Origin: Bacteroidota bacterium
GTDB lineage: Bacteria; Bacteroidota; Ignavibacteria; UBA10030; UBA8401
Assembly (NCBI GenBank): GCA_003456055.1
Contig: DMPG01000379.1
Coordinates: 6,062 to 13,727, forward strand
Length of the DNA stretch: 7,666 nt
Direction of reading: 5' to 3'
Shown piece after piece: positions 1 through 7,060 of the stretch (positions are counted from its first letter, which is position 1; each line of letters starts with the position of its first letter). Made by a program: the position numbers and the translations under genes. Under the pieces are notes generated by a model that was not told where the DNA came from, made no database searches, and worked only from the letters and a program-made list of their open reading frames with translations.

Positions 1-129
1 AAGATTCTGTTCATTCACCAATCTACCAAGCGTATCAAAGAAACGTATAGAAATACTTTGATCATTAGGGAGGGAGAACGGAATCACGGTCGATCCGTTG
101 AATGGATTTGGATAATTCTGACCTAAATT
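1..129 (-). other. T9SS type A C-terminal domain of the GH16 protein (partial)
   Basis: This segment codes for residues 515-557 (NLGQNYPNPFNGSTVIPFSLP then IRFFDTLGRLVNE). It is the N-terminal half of the same sorting domain that ends the GH2 and GH9 proteins, with Gly in place of the second Pro of NPFNP. In T9SS organisms this domain directs export across the outer membrane. The final strands (GLYFY and KKM-type end) would lie beyond base 1. Confidence 0.9.
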
Positions 130-1671
130 CCAGCGTTCCGGAGATGGTTCAAGATTCTCGTTTACATCAGTCGGAAGTGGAACAATCATAATACCATTGA
201 TAACGCCATAATCGATAAGCGACATAAAGTGGATATCAAGCAATCCTTCTTTTACTGAAACACTTGGAATGACTTTTTGATATTGGACACCTTTTCCTAC
301 TTTGGCATACAGATCGAGATTCTTTTCGACAACAACTCCTTGAACAGCAATATCAAATAACCGCTTGCCTGCTGCAGTGAAATAATTTTCCGACATCAAT
401 AAAAACACCGAATATTTCCCATCCGGAACGCGAACTCGATACTCTGCTGCTCCGTTCAATTCAGATTTAAAGATCATTGGATCACCGGAACCGCTTGCAG
501 TATTGCTGTTCTGATATTTATTGCCGTCCAGATAACCATATTCAAGAGATGAATTCCACATCTGATCGGCAAGATAATCATTATATGCCGGGCCTCCACA
601 ATTGATCTTCACCGGGAATGTTAACCGTTTAGGTTTTGTGATCGCAATACTCTTTCCAAGAAGTGTATTTGCAGGAGAAAATCGATCTTTGATATTCATC
701 AAAATTACGCTGGATAATTTTGATGTATCATAATCCGCAAGTATTAAGCGAACCGTTTTTTTATCGGAATATAAGACCGCATTCGAGACAGTGTTATTCT
801 GAACAAGATAATTGGAAAGAGTTACTGCCGAAATACTGTCGACTTCCTCATAGAAATTGATCACGACTCCTTCTGTTTCTGCTCGTGCAGAGATGACATT
901 CGGCGCAACATTATCCTGATACCCTAACGCAGACTCTTTTGTCAGACAGAGAATCATCTTTCCATCTTTAAAAACAATATTGTCCGGCGTAAAATCACAT
1001 TGGTTATCACCAAATGTATGGGTTGCACGATCCCAGCGTGCTGCATCGTACGAGTTAAAATCATCTTTCCACTGAAATGTAAAATTATTGTTTGTTCCGC
1101 TTGTTCCGGAATCCGGCGTGAACGATGAATAACTGACAAAATCATAGTAGGCAAACGCCGGTAATGAATTCTCATTCCACACACCCGACCAGTTTTGAAG
1201 CATGACGGATTGGATCCAAATATTCATCATGATCTTTTGCGGATGGATCAGTGTTTGGATCTGCGAACCGGTCTGGCGGTACGATTCTGTTCCATCAATG
1301 AACCATGCAACGTATGTCGGTGTCCACTCAAAAGCATATGTATGAAAATCTAATGAAGGATTGAACGGCGTTTGCCGTCGTCCAACATGATTTGTCTGCC
1401 CCGGAGTGATGGTGTTGTATTGCACATCATCTGAATACCGTCCCATTATTTCGATATCGATCTCATTCCATTTTTGTGAATCGAAAGGATCCATATCATT
1501 ATAAGTAAAAAATGATGAGAGCATTCCTTCTCGCTGAACCGATTTCATTCTCACTTCAAACCGGCCGTACAGATACGAAGCTTTCGTTCGGTATTCTCCC
1601 CCTTTATAGATCTTTGCAGCATGAAGCATTGGAATTATAAAGAGAGTCAGAAATACAATTCGTTTTATCAT
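1..1671 (-). CDS. Circularly permuted GH16 beta-glucanase (lichenase-like), T9SS-secreted, 3' end cut by window
   Basis: The frame is open for 557 codons from ATG at 1671 to the left edge; the stop lies outside. Residues 1-19 look like a signal peptide. Residues 20-185 begin directly with the strand that normally sits mid-domain in lichenases (YLYGRFEVRMK, 33-43) and carry the GH16 catalytic motif WNEIDIEIMG: by family knowledge E70 is the nucleophile and E74 the acid/base, with D72 between. After a Ser/Gly/Asn linker (187-196), residues 197-246 hold the part that is N-terminal in Bacillus lichenases (DDFNSYDAARW, then NIVFKDGKMILCLTKE). This order matches the F. succinogenes 1,3-1,4-beta-glucanase. 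Residues 256-345 resemble a SbsA-type Ig-like domain, 353-500 a malectin-like carbohydrate-binding domain (KINCGGPAYND), and 515 onward a T9SS domain (QNYPNPFNG). Expected role: endo-hydrolysis of mixed-linkage beta-glucan outside the cell. Its start overlaps the GH2 stop. Laminarin or other glucans remain possible substrates. Confidence 0.93.
   Translation of the reverse strand, partial: MIKRIVFLTLFIIPMLHAAKIYKGGEYRTKASYLYGRFEVRMKSVQREGMLSSFFTYNDMDPFDSQKWNEIDIEIMGRYSDDVQYNTITPGQTNHVGRRQTPFNPSLDFHTYAFEWTPTYVAWFIDGTESYRQTGSQIQTLIHPQKIMMNIWIQSVMLQNWSGVWNENSLPAFAYYDFVSYSSFTPDSGTSGTNNNFTFQWKDDFNSYDAARWDRATHTFGDNQCDFTPDNIVFKDGKMILCLTKESALGYQDNVAPNVISARAETEGVVINFYEEVDSISAVTLSNYLVQNNTVSNAVLYSDKKTVRLILADYDTSKLSSVILMNIKDRFSPANTLLGKSIAITKPKRLTFPVKINCGGPAYNDYLADQMWNSSLEYGYLDGNKYQNSNTASGSGDPMIFKSELNGAAEYRVRVPDGKYSVFLLMSENYFTAAGKRLFDIAVQGVVVEKNLDLYAKVGKGVQYQKVIPSVSVKEGLLDIHFMSLIDYGVINGIMIVPLPTDVNENLEPSPERWNLGQNYPNPFNGSTVIPFSLPNDQSISIRFFDTLGRLVNEQNL
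931..1617 (-). other. Circularly permuted GH16 catalytic domain
   Basis: This segment codes for residues 19-247 of the GH16 protein. The order of elements is: core strands with the ExDxE catalytic motif (70-74), then FHTYAFEWTP (109-118), then the PQKIMMNIW strand (144-152), then YYDFVSYSSFTP (175-186), which normally ends a lichenase. Only then comes the normally N-terminal half, FQWKDDFNSYDAARW (199-213) through MILCLTKE (239-246). The junction is a short polar linker rich in Ser, Gly, Thr and Asn (187-196). Comparison with Bacillus and Fibrobacter enzymes is from memory, not from an alignment. Confidence 0.88.
1668..1671 (-). other. ATGA stop/start overlap between GH2 and GH16 genes
   Basis: On the minus strand the GH2 stop codon TGA (1670-1668) shares bases with the GH16 start codon ATG (1671-1669), giving ATGA. 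The upstream 20 bases contain no clear Shine-Dalgarno sequence, only a weak GGTGGT. This arrangement usually reflects translational coupling, where the ribosome ending one gene restarts on the next. It fixes the start of the GH16 gene and ties the two enzymes into one message. Confidence 0.85.
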
Positions 1672-3986
1672 TTTACGACCACCATTTTTTTGGTTTCAAC
1701 AAACGTTCCCGCATGCAGAGTATAAAAATACACTCCGCTCGAAAGCACTGTTCCGTACAATGTCGCATGATGGACACCGGCCTCTTGTTGTGTATTGACC
1801 ATTGTTGCAACTTCTTTGCCAAGCACATCAAATATTTTTAGTGTCACATAACTATTGGTCGGCAATTCATAATTGATCGTCGTTGCCGGATTAAATGGAT
1901 TCGGATAGTTTTGGAAGAGCAAAAATATTTTCGGTGTTTGAATTTCTTTCTTTGTTTCAATACTCGTTATGTATTCGCTGTTATCCACATATTTTTTATA
2001 CATTGCTGTCAATTTTGGCATCACCGGTTTAGGATTTGTTCGATCCATCCTCAACAGACCCATACTTTGGTATCCTAATGTTTGCTGATGGGTGTACCAA
2101 TCGAATGCACACCACCATGTCACTCCTGCAAGCGGTCCATCGTTCCGAACAATTCCAGTCTGATCGATAGGAGTATATAATGAGAATGCTGCAAATGTTG
2201 AATCGAAGGTTGTGACCTGTTCCTGCTGTGATGCACCGTTTTCACTTGACCAGTATCCGTATTCCGTTGCAATGATCGGTTTGTTAGGGTTAGCGATCAC
2301 CGCATCACTGATAAATTTTTTTGTTCCGGCAAACATTGTGCTGCCGTGGAATATTCCGAAATACATCGTCCATCCGCGCACATCACATTCTTCCTGCGAA
2401 GCATCAGCCGGACCTGGACGGTCAGCTGCTGCTGATTGTGTCACCAATCTTCCATCCGGATATCGTTCGTTCAATTCCATTCGAGCTGCACGATTGAAAA
2501 TTGCTCTTCCTGTCACATCTTTACATTCATTCGAAGTGCTCCACATTGCAATGGATGGACGATTATAATCACGAAACACCATTTCACGAAACATTTGATG
2601 GTGGATATGGCGCTGATTATTTTGTGTATCCCACGATGCCGCATCGTCGAACCACCATACAGGAATTTCTTCCATGACAACCAAACCTAACCGATCTGCG
2701 ATCAGATAGGTGTAGAGGTGATTTGGATAATGTCCCGACCGGAGATAATTCACATTCATCGATTTTATCGCATACAGATCAGAAAAAATGATGCTCTTCG
2801 GTACACTTCTTCCGTAATTCGGATGATCCTCATGTCTGGCAACACCATGAAGGAATGCCGGTTTTTCATTCAGCAAGAATTTACTTCCATCAGTCTTTAC
2901 CGTCCGGATTCCAAACTGAGTGAAAAATTCATCGAGCACAATTCCGTTTTGTTGTACAACCACTTTCAAAATATAGAGATTTGGTTTCTTTGGAGACCAC
3001 AGGAGAGGATTTTGAATCGAAAAATTTGTCGTAATAATACCAAGGGAATCGTTTAACAATGATAATGGTAATGTTGTTGTTCCTGTGATCGGTACTTCAA
3101 CGTCGATCAGCTCTGCAGAGATTTCTTTTATCAGTGAAACCGAATCTTTTTTTGCTGTATACACTTTGAAAGAAACATTTACATCAGATTGAACCGCAAG
3201 TTTGTTTGCTACAATTATTTTGGTTTGAACAAGTCCGTTGATATTTTTGGGAACAACATCGGCGCGAACAATTGAAACCGGATGTGCAAAATCAAGATAC
3301 ACATCGTGAATGATCCCGGTATAGTTGAACCAATCGCATGTATAGAACGGAACAATATCTTTCCTTGTTCCCCACGGAAGGTTATCGATTCGAACAGCAA
3401 TAACATTCACCGTATCGGTTCGAATCACCTTCGAGACATCGAACGCAAACGGCGTGTAGCCACCTTCATGATAACCGAGATATATTCCGTTCACCCAAAC
3501 GTCACAGATATAATTAACAGAATAAAAATTCAATGTGGTTCTTTTCCCTTGCAAAGAATCATGAACTGAAAATGTTCGTCGATACCACACTCCATCCTGA
3601 TAATATTCGGGAGTCTTTTCATTCGCATTTAATTTATTCTCAACACCGGGAAGGAGTTTGCTCTCCCATCCGGAATCATCATATTTGACAGCAAATCTGT
3701 TAGCAGCTTCATTGGTGACCAACGCTAAACCATTATTTGCACGGTTATACATTGTAATGGTATGATTTGCTGCAAAGCGGAATTTCTTCCAAAGACCACT
3801 GAGAGAGATCATTGGACGAGGTTGTTTTTCAAATGATGGTACGGGATTTCCATTTTGATATGGAACTGCAGCACCGCCGATACTTTTCATCAGCAATGTT
3901 GAATCTAATGTCGGGTATTGTGCCATTGATATCATCGGCGCAAAAGACAATAAAAAAAATATATGAAGATATTTTCGAGAGGTCAT
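1668..3986 (-). CDS. Glycoside hydrolase family 2 protein (beta-galactosidase/glucuronidase/mannosidase superfamily), T9SS-secreted
   Basis: A complete 772-residue protein. A signal peptide is visible (residues 1-22, ending SMA before QYP). The family layout follows: jelly-roll sugar-binding domain about 55-232 (GVWYRRTF 132-139, VWVNGIYLGYHEGGYTPF 163-180), Ig-like domain about 235-360, and TIM-barrel about 362-665. The barrel shows the GH2 acid/base in STSNEC (E487) and the nucleophile in ATEYG (E575), with LHGVARHEDHP (379-389) at its start. Residues 690-772 are a full T9SS type A domain. The N-x-K signature that marks beta-glucuronidases is replaced by Q-S-M at about 640-642, ahead of GLLRMDR, so glucuronidase activity is unlikely. 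Substrate is therefore open: a beta-galactoside, beta-mannoside or glucan side group. The gene starts 21 bases after the GH9 stop with no Shine-Dalgarno sequence, and its stop overlaps the GH16 start. Family assignment is firm; specificity is not. Confidence 0.95.
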   Translation of the reverse strand: MTSRKYLHIFFLLSFAPMISMAQYPTLDSTLLMKSIGGAAVPYQNGNPVPSFEKQPRPMISLSGLWKKFRFAANHTITMYNRANNGLALVTNEAANRFAVKYDDSGWESKLLPGVENKLNANEKTPEYYQDGVWYRRTFSVHDSLQGKRTTLNFYSVNYICDVWVNGIYLGYHEGGYTPFAFDVSKVIRTDTVNVIAVRIDNLPWGTRKDIVPFYTCDWFNYTGIIHDVYLDFAHPVSIVRADVVPKNINGLVQTKIIVANKLAVQSDVNVSFKVYTAKKDSVSLIKEISAELIDVEVPITGTTTLPLSLLNDSLGIITTNFSIQNPLLWSPKKPNLYILKVVVQQNGIVLDEFFTQFGIRTVKTDGSKFLLNEKPAFLHGVARHEDHPNYGRSVPKSIIFSDLYAIKSMNVNYLRSGHYPNHLYTYLIADRLGLVVMEEIPVWWFDDAASWDTQNNQRHIHHQMFREMVFRDYNRPSIAMWSTSNECKDVTGRAIFNRAARMELNERYPDGRLVTQSAAADRPGPADASQEECDVRGWTMYFGIFHGSTMFAGTKKFISDAVIANPNKPIIATEYGYWSSENGASQQEQVTTFDSTFAAFSLYTPIDQTGIVRNDGPLAGVTWWCAFDWYTHQQTLGYQSMGLLRMDRTNPKPVMPKLTAMYKKYVDNSEYITSIETKKEIQTPKIFLLFQNYPNPFNPATTINYELPTNSYVTLKIFDVLGKEVATMVNTQQEAGVHHATLYGTVLSSGVYFYTLHAGTFVETKKMVVVK
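1671..1919 (-). other. T9SS type A C-terminal domain of the GH2 protein
   Basis: This segment codes for residues 690-772, with FQNYPNPFNPATTINYELP, KIFDVLGKEVATMVN, SSGVYFYTLHAG and the KKMVVVK end. It lines up without gaps with the end of the GH9 protein. Such domains are recognised by the T9SS outer-membrane machinery and are often cut off as the cargo is attached to the surface or released. Confidence 0.93.
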
Positions 3987-4007
3987 AGACGATGCTGTGG
4001 TTACGTA

Positions 4008-6005
4008 TTACTTTATCAACATCATTTTTCGTGATTCGACAAAACTTCCCGCCTGCATGTTGTAGAAATATAATCCGCTTGCTAATGTAGAAGCGTTGAA
4101 GGTTGCTGAATACTGTCCCGCTTCTTGTTCTTCGTTTACTAATGTTTTCACTTCTCTTCCGATGGAATCATATACTCTCAATGATACGTGGTTATTCACC
4201 GGTAATTGATAATTGATTTTTGTCGAAGGGTTGAACGGATTCGGATAATTTTGGTGCAACTGAAATTCATTCAGCTGTGATTCTTCGCGTAATCCTATTC
4301 CTGTGCTTGTTCCTTCCGCGGCAAAATATCCAGCAACAAATACCAATGGCGCATTCCAGTTGATTGCAATTTCGTTGGATGCATAACTTCCTTCTTCGTC
4401 AGTATAGATCATTGCGGGAGGTGTTACTGCAGAGAATTTTGCCTGCAATACTGGATCGCTTCTTCCCTGTTCCGGGCCTCCCGAAAGCAATCCTGGAACC
4501 GGTGCAACTATTCCGTCTGCCGATGAAGGGCGATGGTGCGGGTGCAAAACGTGATGAGCACCGATCCCTGTTACAAACGAGATGTTGTGAGCATTATTCC
4601 CGAGAATGTAATTGAGTTGAGCTAATGCGGCATTCAACATTGAAGCATCGCTATTTTCACGAGATGCCAGGATCAATAATATCGCTTTGTTCAATACTCC
4701 GGAATTGCTTCCCCAATAATATTCATCCTTAGAAATTGCAACGGAAAATCCATCACTTTTTGTCGCGTTGACAAGTGATGTTCCATAATCTAATAACGAT
4801 TGTCGAAGTGCGATCTTATTTAAGGTACTTGCTGTAGCTTGCTTAGTGTAGAGATATGCTAAATGCGCCATCGTGCGAACATTAGGCCAACCCATCGGCT
4901 GAGAAAGCAGAGCACCGGTAGCATATCGTGTGGAATAATACGAATTGAATTCTGGTTCACCGGTTGTTGAGAATAATTCCGCTGCAGCCCATAAGCGTTC
5001 ATCGGAATCATTTCCATCCCCATATTCTCCCGTTGCGGTTCCCGAAGGATTTTTGAAACCTCCGGTTGGCACAATGGAAGGATGTGATTGCAGATATGCC
5101 CAAGCACGACGCGAAACCGCAAGACACGAATCTGAGAATTTTTGATCGAATGGTTTATAGACACGGGCTGCGCGAGCAAACACTGCAGCAAAATCCCCTG
5201 TTGCGGTCGTTGAGATTTGATAGAGATATCTCGTTGCATTATCGGCAGAGGGCATGACGAATCCTTCAAATTGTTCACGCGTCAATTTAAAATAGACGCC
5301 GCCGCCGGAATGCTGCATCTTCAGCATCCAGTTCAATTCAAAACGAACTTCATCCAAAATATCGGGAACGGAATTTTTACTTTCTAAAATTCCAAGATTA
5401 TCATAGGAAAATCGTGTGGGGAATAATTCGTATGCCATCAATAATGTACCAACGGTAACACCGGCATTGACGATATATTTTCCATAATCACCGGCATCAT
5501 GCCACCCGCCGCTGGCGGATCGAAATCCGGTTGAATCGGAAGTAGAATGGTACGTTCCGTCGTTTCCATGACATCCCGCTCGCGCATAGATTCCGGCAAA
5601 AAGTGCATTCAACGATTGACCGCACCGTTGAAAATAAAATCCTTTCAACGATTTATGGAAAACAGAATGGAATACCGTATCGGAGATCGAAAATTCGTAC
5701 GATTGTTCGGAAAGAGAAACCGAGACATAATATGTTCCCGGTTGTTTTAAGGAAGAAAAATCTCCTTTGTATACGGTCAATCCTGTTGAAGGATCGTTTG
5801 CTTTTGAAAGGGTGAGTTTCCCTGAAAAAGCAACTGCATTAGTACTTTTTTCAACAACCCGAAAACTATCTGCAAGCGTGGTAGTGAAGAATATTTTTTG
5901 ACCGTTCGGAAAATATCCCGCCTGATTCACCATCACTGACGATTTGACGGTTGGTATCAATACAAAACAATAAATAATTATCGTGAACAACCATCGTCGC
6001 ATCAT
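4008..6005 (-). CDS. Glycoside hydrolase family 9 endoglucanase (cellulase), T9SS-secreted
   Basis: A complete 665-residue protein. A signal peptide covers about residues 1-22. Residues 24-107 form the CelD-type N-terminal Ig-like domain (VNQAGYFPNGQK), and 113-563 the GH9 alpha/alpha barrel. Catalytic motifs are intact: GGWHDAGDYGKY with D170 and D173 (base pair of aspartates), PHHRPSS with H491, and DEEGSYASNEIAINWNAPL with D536 and the general acid E545. The nine-residue spacing from D536 to E545 is the same as I recall for Clostridium thermocellum CelD. Residues 582-665 are a T9SS type A domain. The Ig-plus-catalytic layout without a CBM3c suggests an ordinary endo-acting enzyme on cellulose or mixed-linkage glucan rather than a processive one. 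Two ATGs stand in tandem (6005 and 6002); either could be used. Only four bases separate it from the PorV-family stop, implying coupling. Confidence 0.96.
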   Translation of the reverse strand: MMRRWLFTIIIYCFVLIPTVKSSVMVNQAGYFPNGQKIFFTTTLADSFRVVEKSTNAVAFSGKLTLSKANDPSTGLTVYKGDFSSLKQPGTYYVSVSLSEQSYEFSISDTVFHSVFHKSLKGFYFQRCGQSLNALFAGIYARAGCHGNDGTYHSTSDSTGFRSASGGWHDAGDYGKYIVNAGVTVGTLLMAYELFPTRFSYDNLGILESKNSVPDILDEVRFELNWMLKMQHSGGGVYFKLTREQFEGFVMPSADNATRYLYQISTTATGDFAAVFARAARVYKPFDQKFSDSCLAVSRRAWAYLQSHPSIVPTGGFKNPSGTATGEYGDGNDSDERLWAAAELFSTTGEPEFNSYYSTRYATGALLSQPMGWPNVRTMAHLAYLYTKQATASTLNKIALRQSLLDYGTSLVNATKSDGFSVAISKDEYYWGSNSGVLNKAILLILASRENSDASMLNAALAQLNYILGNNAHNISFVTGIGAHHVLHPHHRPSSADGIVAPVPGLLSGGPEQGRSDPVLQAKFSAVTPPAMIYTDEEGSYASNEIAINWNAPLVFVAGYFAAEGTSTGIGLREESQLNEFQLHQNYPNPFNPSTKINYQLPVNNHVSLRVYDSIGREVKTLVNEEQEAGQYSATFNASTLASGLYFYNMQAGSFVESRKMMLIK
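4011..4262 (-). other. T9SS type A C-terminal domain of the GH9 protein
   Basis: This segment codes for residues 582-665, with HQNYPNPFNPSTKINYQLP, RVYDSIGREVKTLVN, LASGLYFYNMQAG and the RKMMLIK end. It is the same length as the GH2 C-terminal domain and shares most of its glycines, prolines and hydrophobic pattern, but the two differ at many residues, so they are related modules rather than a recent copy. Confidence 0.93.
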
Positions 6006-6009
6006 ACAA

Positions 6010-7041
6010 TTAGAAAATGATCCCTACAGAAAACTTTTGAGCATTATTGAGCCGTTGATAATCTTGATACGCATAATCAAATGTTAACTGCGTATTTCCA
6101 ATAAGAGCCTGTTGTATACCAAATCCAAGAGTGAATCGTTCTTCGGCATTTTCCAGAAAGAGAGATTTATATCCGCCGCGTAAGAAGATGTAGTCGTTAA
6201 ACACGTACTCGCCGCCAAGATCAATACTTTCATAATTGTCGCTGGGATGTGATGCATCCATTGCAAGCACCAAGCGATTTCCATCGACTGAAAAAACATT
6301 GTATGCAATTCCAACTTTAAAATTCAACGGAAGGGTCCATTCATCTGTCCGTGCATCTGCTGGAATGTGAGCGTTGTTACCGGTGGTAAATTGATCAGGA
6401 TCATATAAGACAAGCGTATTATTTCCCATCAAGCGCATCTTCGATCCAAAATTGGAGATTGACATTCCAAGAGTGATCCCATCGAACGGTGTTTGGTATT
6501 TAACACCCATATCGATGGCAATCGCTGATGCGCTCATCTTCCAGATCTTTTGGTAAACAAATTTAGGATTAAAGCCGATCGAAAATTTATCCGTTAATTT
6601 CAACGCATACGTTATACCAACCGCCGCATCACTCACGCCAAACATTTCGCCGGTTCCTTCGGGTTTATCCACGGTTGTTACACGCATTTCAGGAACGCTG
6701 GATGATGTAAGATTCAATCCGACCACTCCGATATCTCCAAGATTAATTGTTGCGCCGACATAATTATATTTGATATCGGCGATCCACTGAGTATAGTCGA
6801 ACACGATCCTGGTTCCGGTAAGATCGGCTATTCCCGCGGGATTCCAATACATTGCGCTTTGGTCATTCGCTACAGCAACAAATGCCGTTCCCATGCCCAA
6901 TGCACGCGCCCCCTGAGCAATAGAAAGAAAGGGAGCCGCAGTTGTTCCGCGTTTTGATACATTCGAAACAAACTTCTGTGCCGGCATCGTGGATGCAATT
7001 AAGAACAGCACGGTAACAATTTTTGTGATATTCGATTTCAT
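6010..7041 (-). CDS. PorV/PorQ-family outer-membrane beta-barrel protein
   Basis: A complete 343-residue protein with a signal peptide (about 1-21, ending MPA before QKF). The N-terminal hallmark of the family is present: FLSIAQGARALGMGTAFVAV (38-57) followed by DQSAMYWNPAG (60-70), and the rest is alternating beta strands ending in a C-terminal phenylalanine (SVGIIF), as expected for an outer-membrane barrel of FadL-like fold. In T9SS, PorV is the shuttle that collects exported cargo and passes it to the attachment complex; the paralogue PorQ has a related role. Genomes of this group often carry several paralogues, so I do not assign this one as the canonical porV. Its place between a secreted partner and three T9SS-exported glycosidases suggests a locus-specific delivery, anchoring or uptake role, which is inference. 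It begins 19 bases after the previous stop, with no Shine-Dalgarno sequence. Confidence 0.9.
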   Translation of the reverse strand: MKSNITKIVTVLFLIASTMPAQKFVSNVSKRGTTAAPFLSIAQGARALGMGTAFVAVANDQSAMYWNPAGIADLTGTRIVFDYTQWIADIKYNYVGATINLGDIGVVGLNLTSSSVPEMRVTTVDKPEGTGEMFGVSDAAVGITYALKLTDKFSIGFNPKFVYQKIWKMSASAIAIDMGVKYQTPFDGITLGMSISNFGSKMRLMGNNTLVLYDPDQFTTGNNAHIPADARTDEWTLPLNFKVGIAYNVFSVDGNRLVLAMDASHPSDNYESIDLGGEYVFNDYIFLRGGYKSLFLENAEERFTLGFGIQQALIGNTQLTFDYAYQDYQRLNNAQKFSVGIIF

Positions 7042-7060
7042 AATGACTATCGTTTAAAAG

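Noticed and set aside
954..1184. A 76-codon minus-strand open frame inside the GH16 gene
   Set aside because: It lies in another frame of a gene whose own frame is open for 557 codons and shows clear GH16 motifs; the alternative product has no recognisable pattern.
2212..3569. Four plus-strand open frames (84 to 118 codons) opposite the GH2 gene
   Set aside because: They are antisense to a convincing GH2 coding region, overlap one another and show no domain-like features.
3987..4007. Internal promoter or terminator between GH9 and GH2
   Set aside because: The 21-base gap shows no hairpin followed by a T run and is too short to hold a convincing promoter; nothing else non-coding in the window exceeds it.
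4859..5278. A 139-codon minus-strand frame inside the GH9 gene
   Set aside because: It is out of frame with an intact GH9 enzyme that has all catalytic residues, so it is a by-product of that coding sequence.
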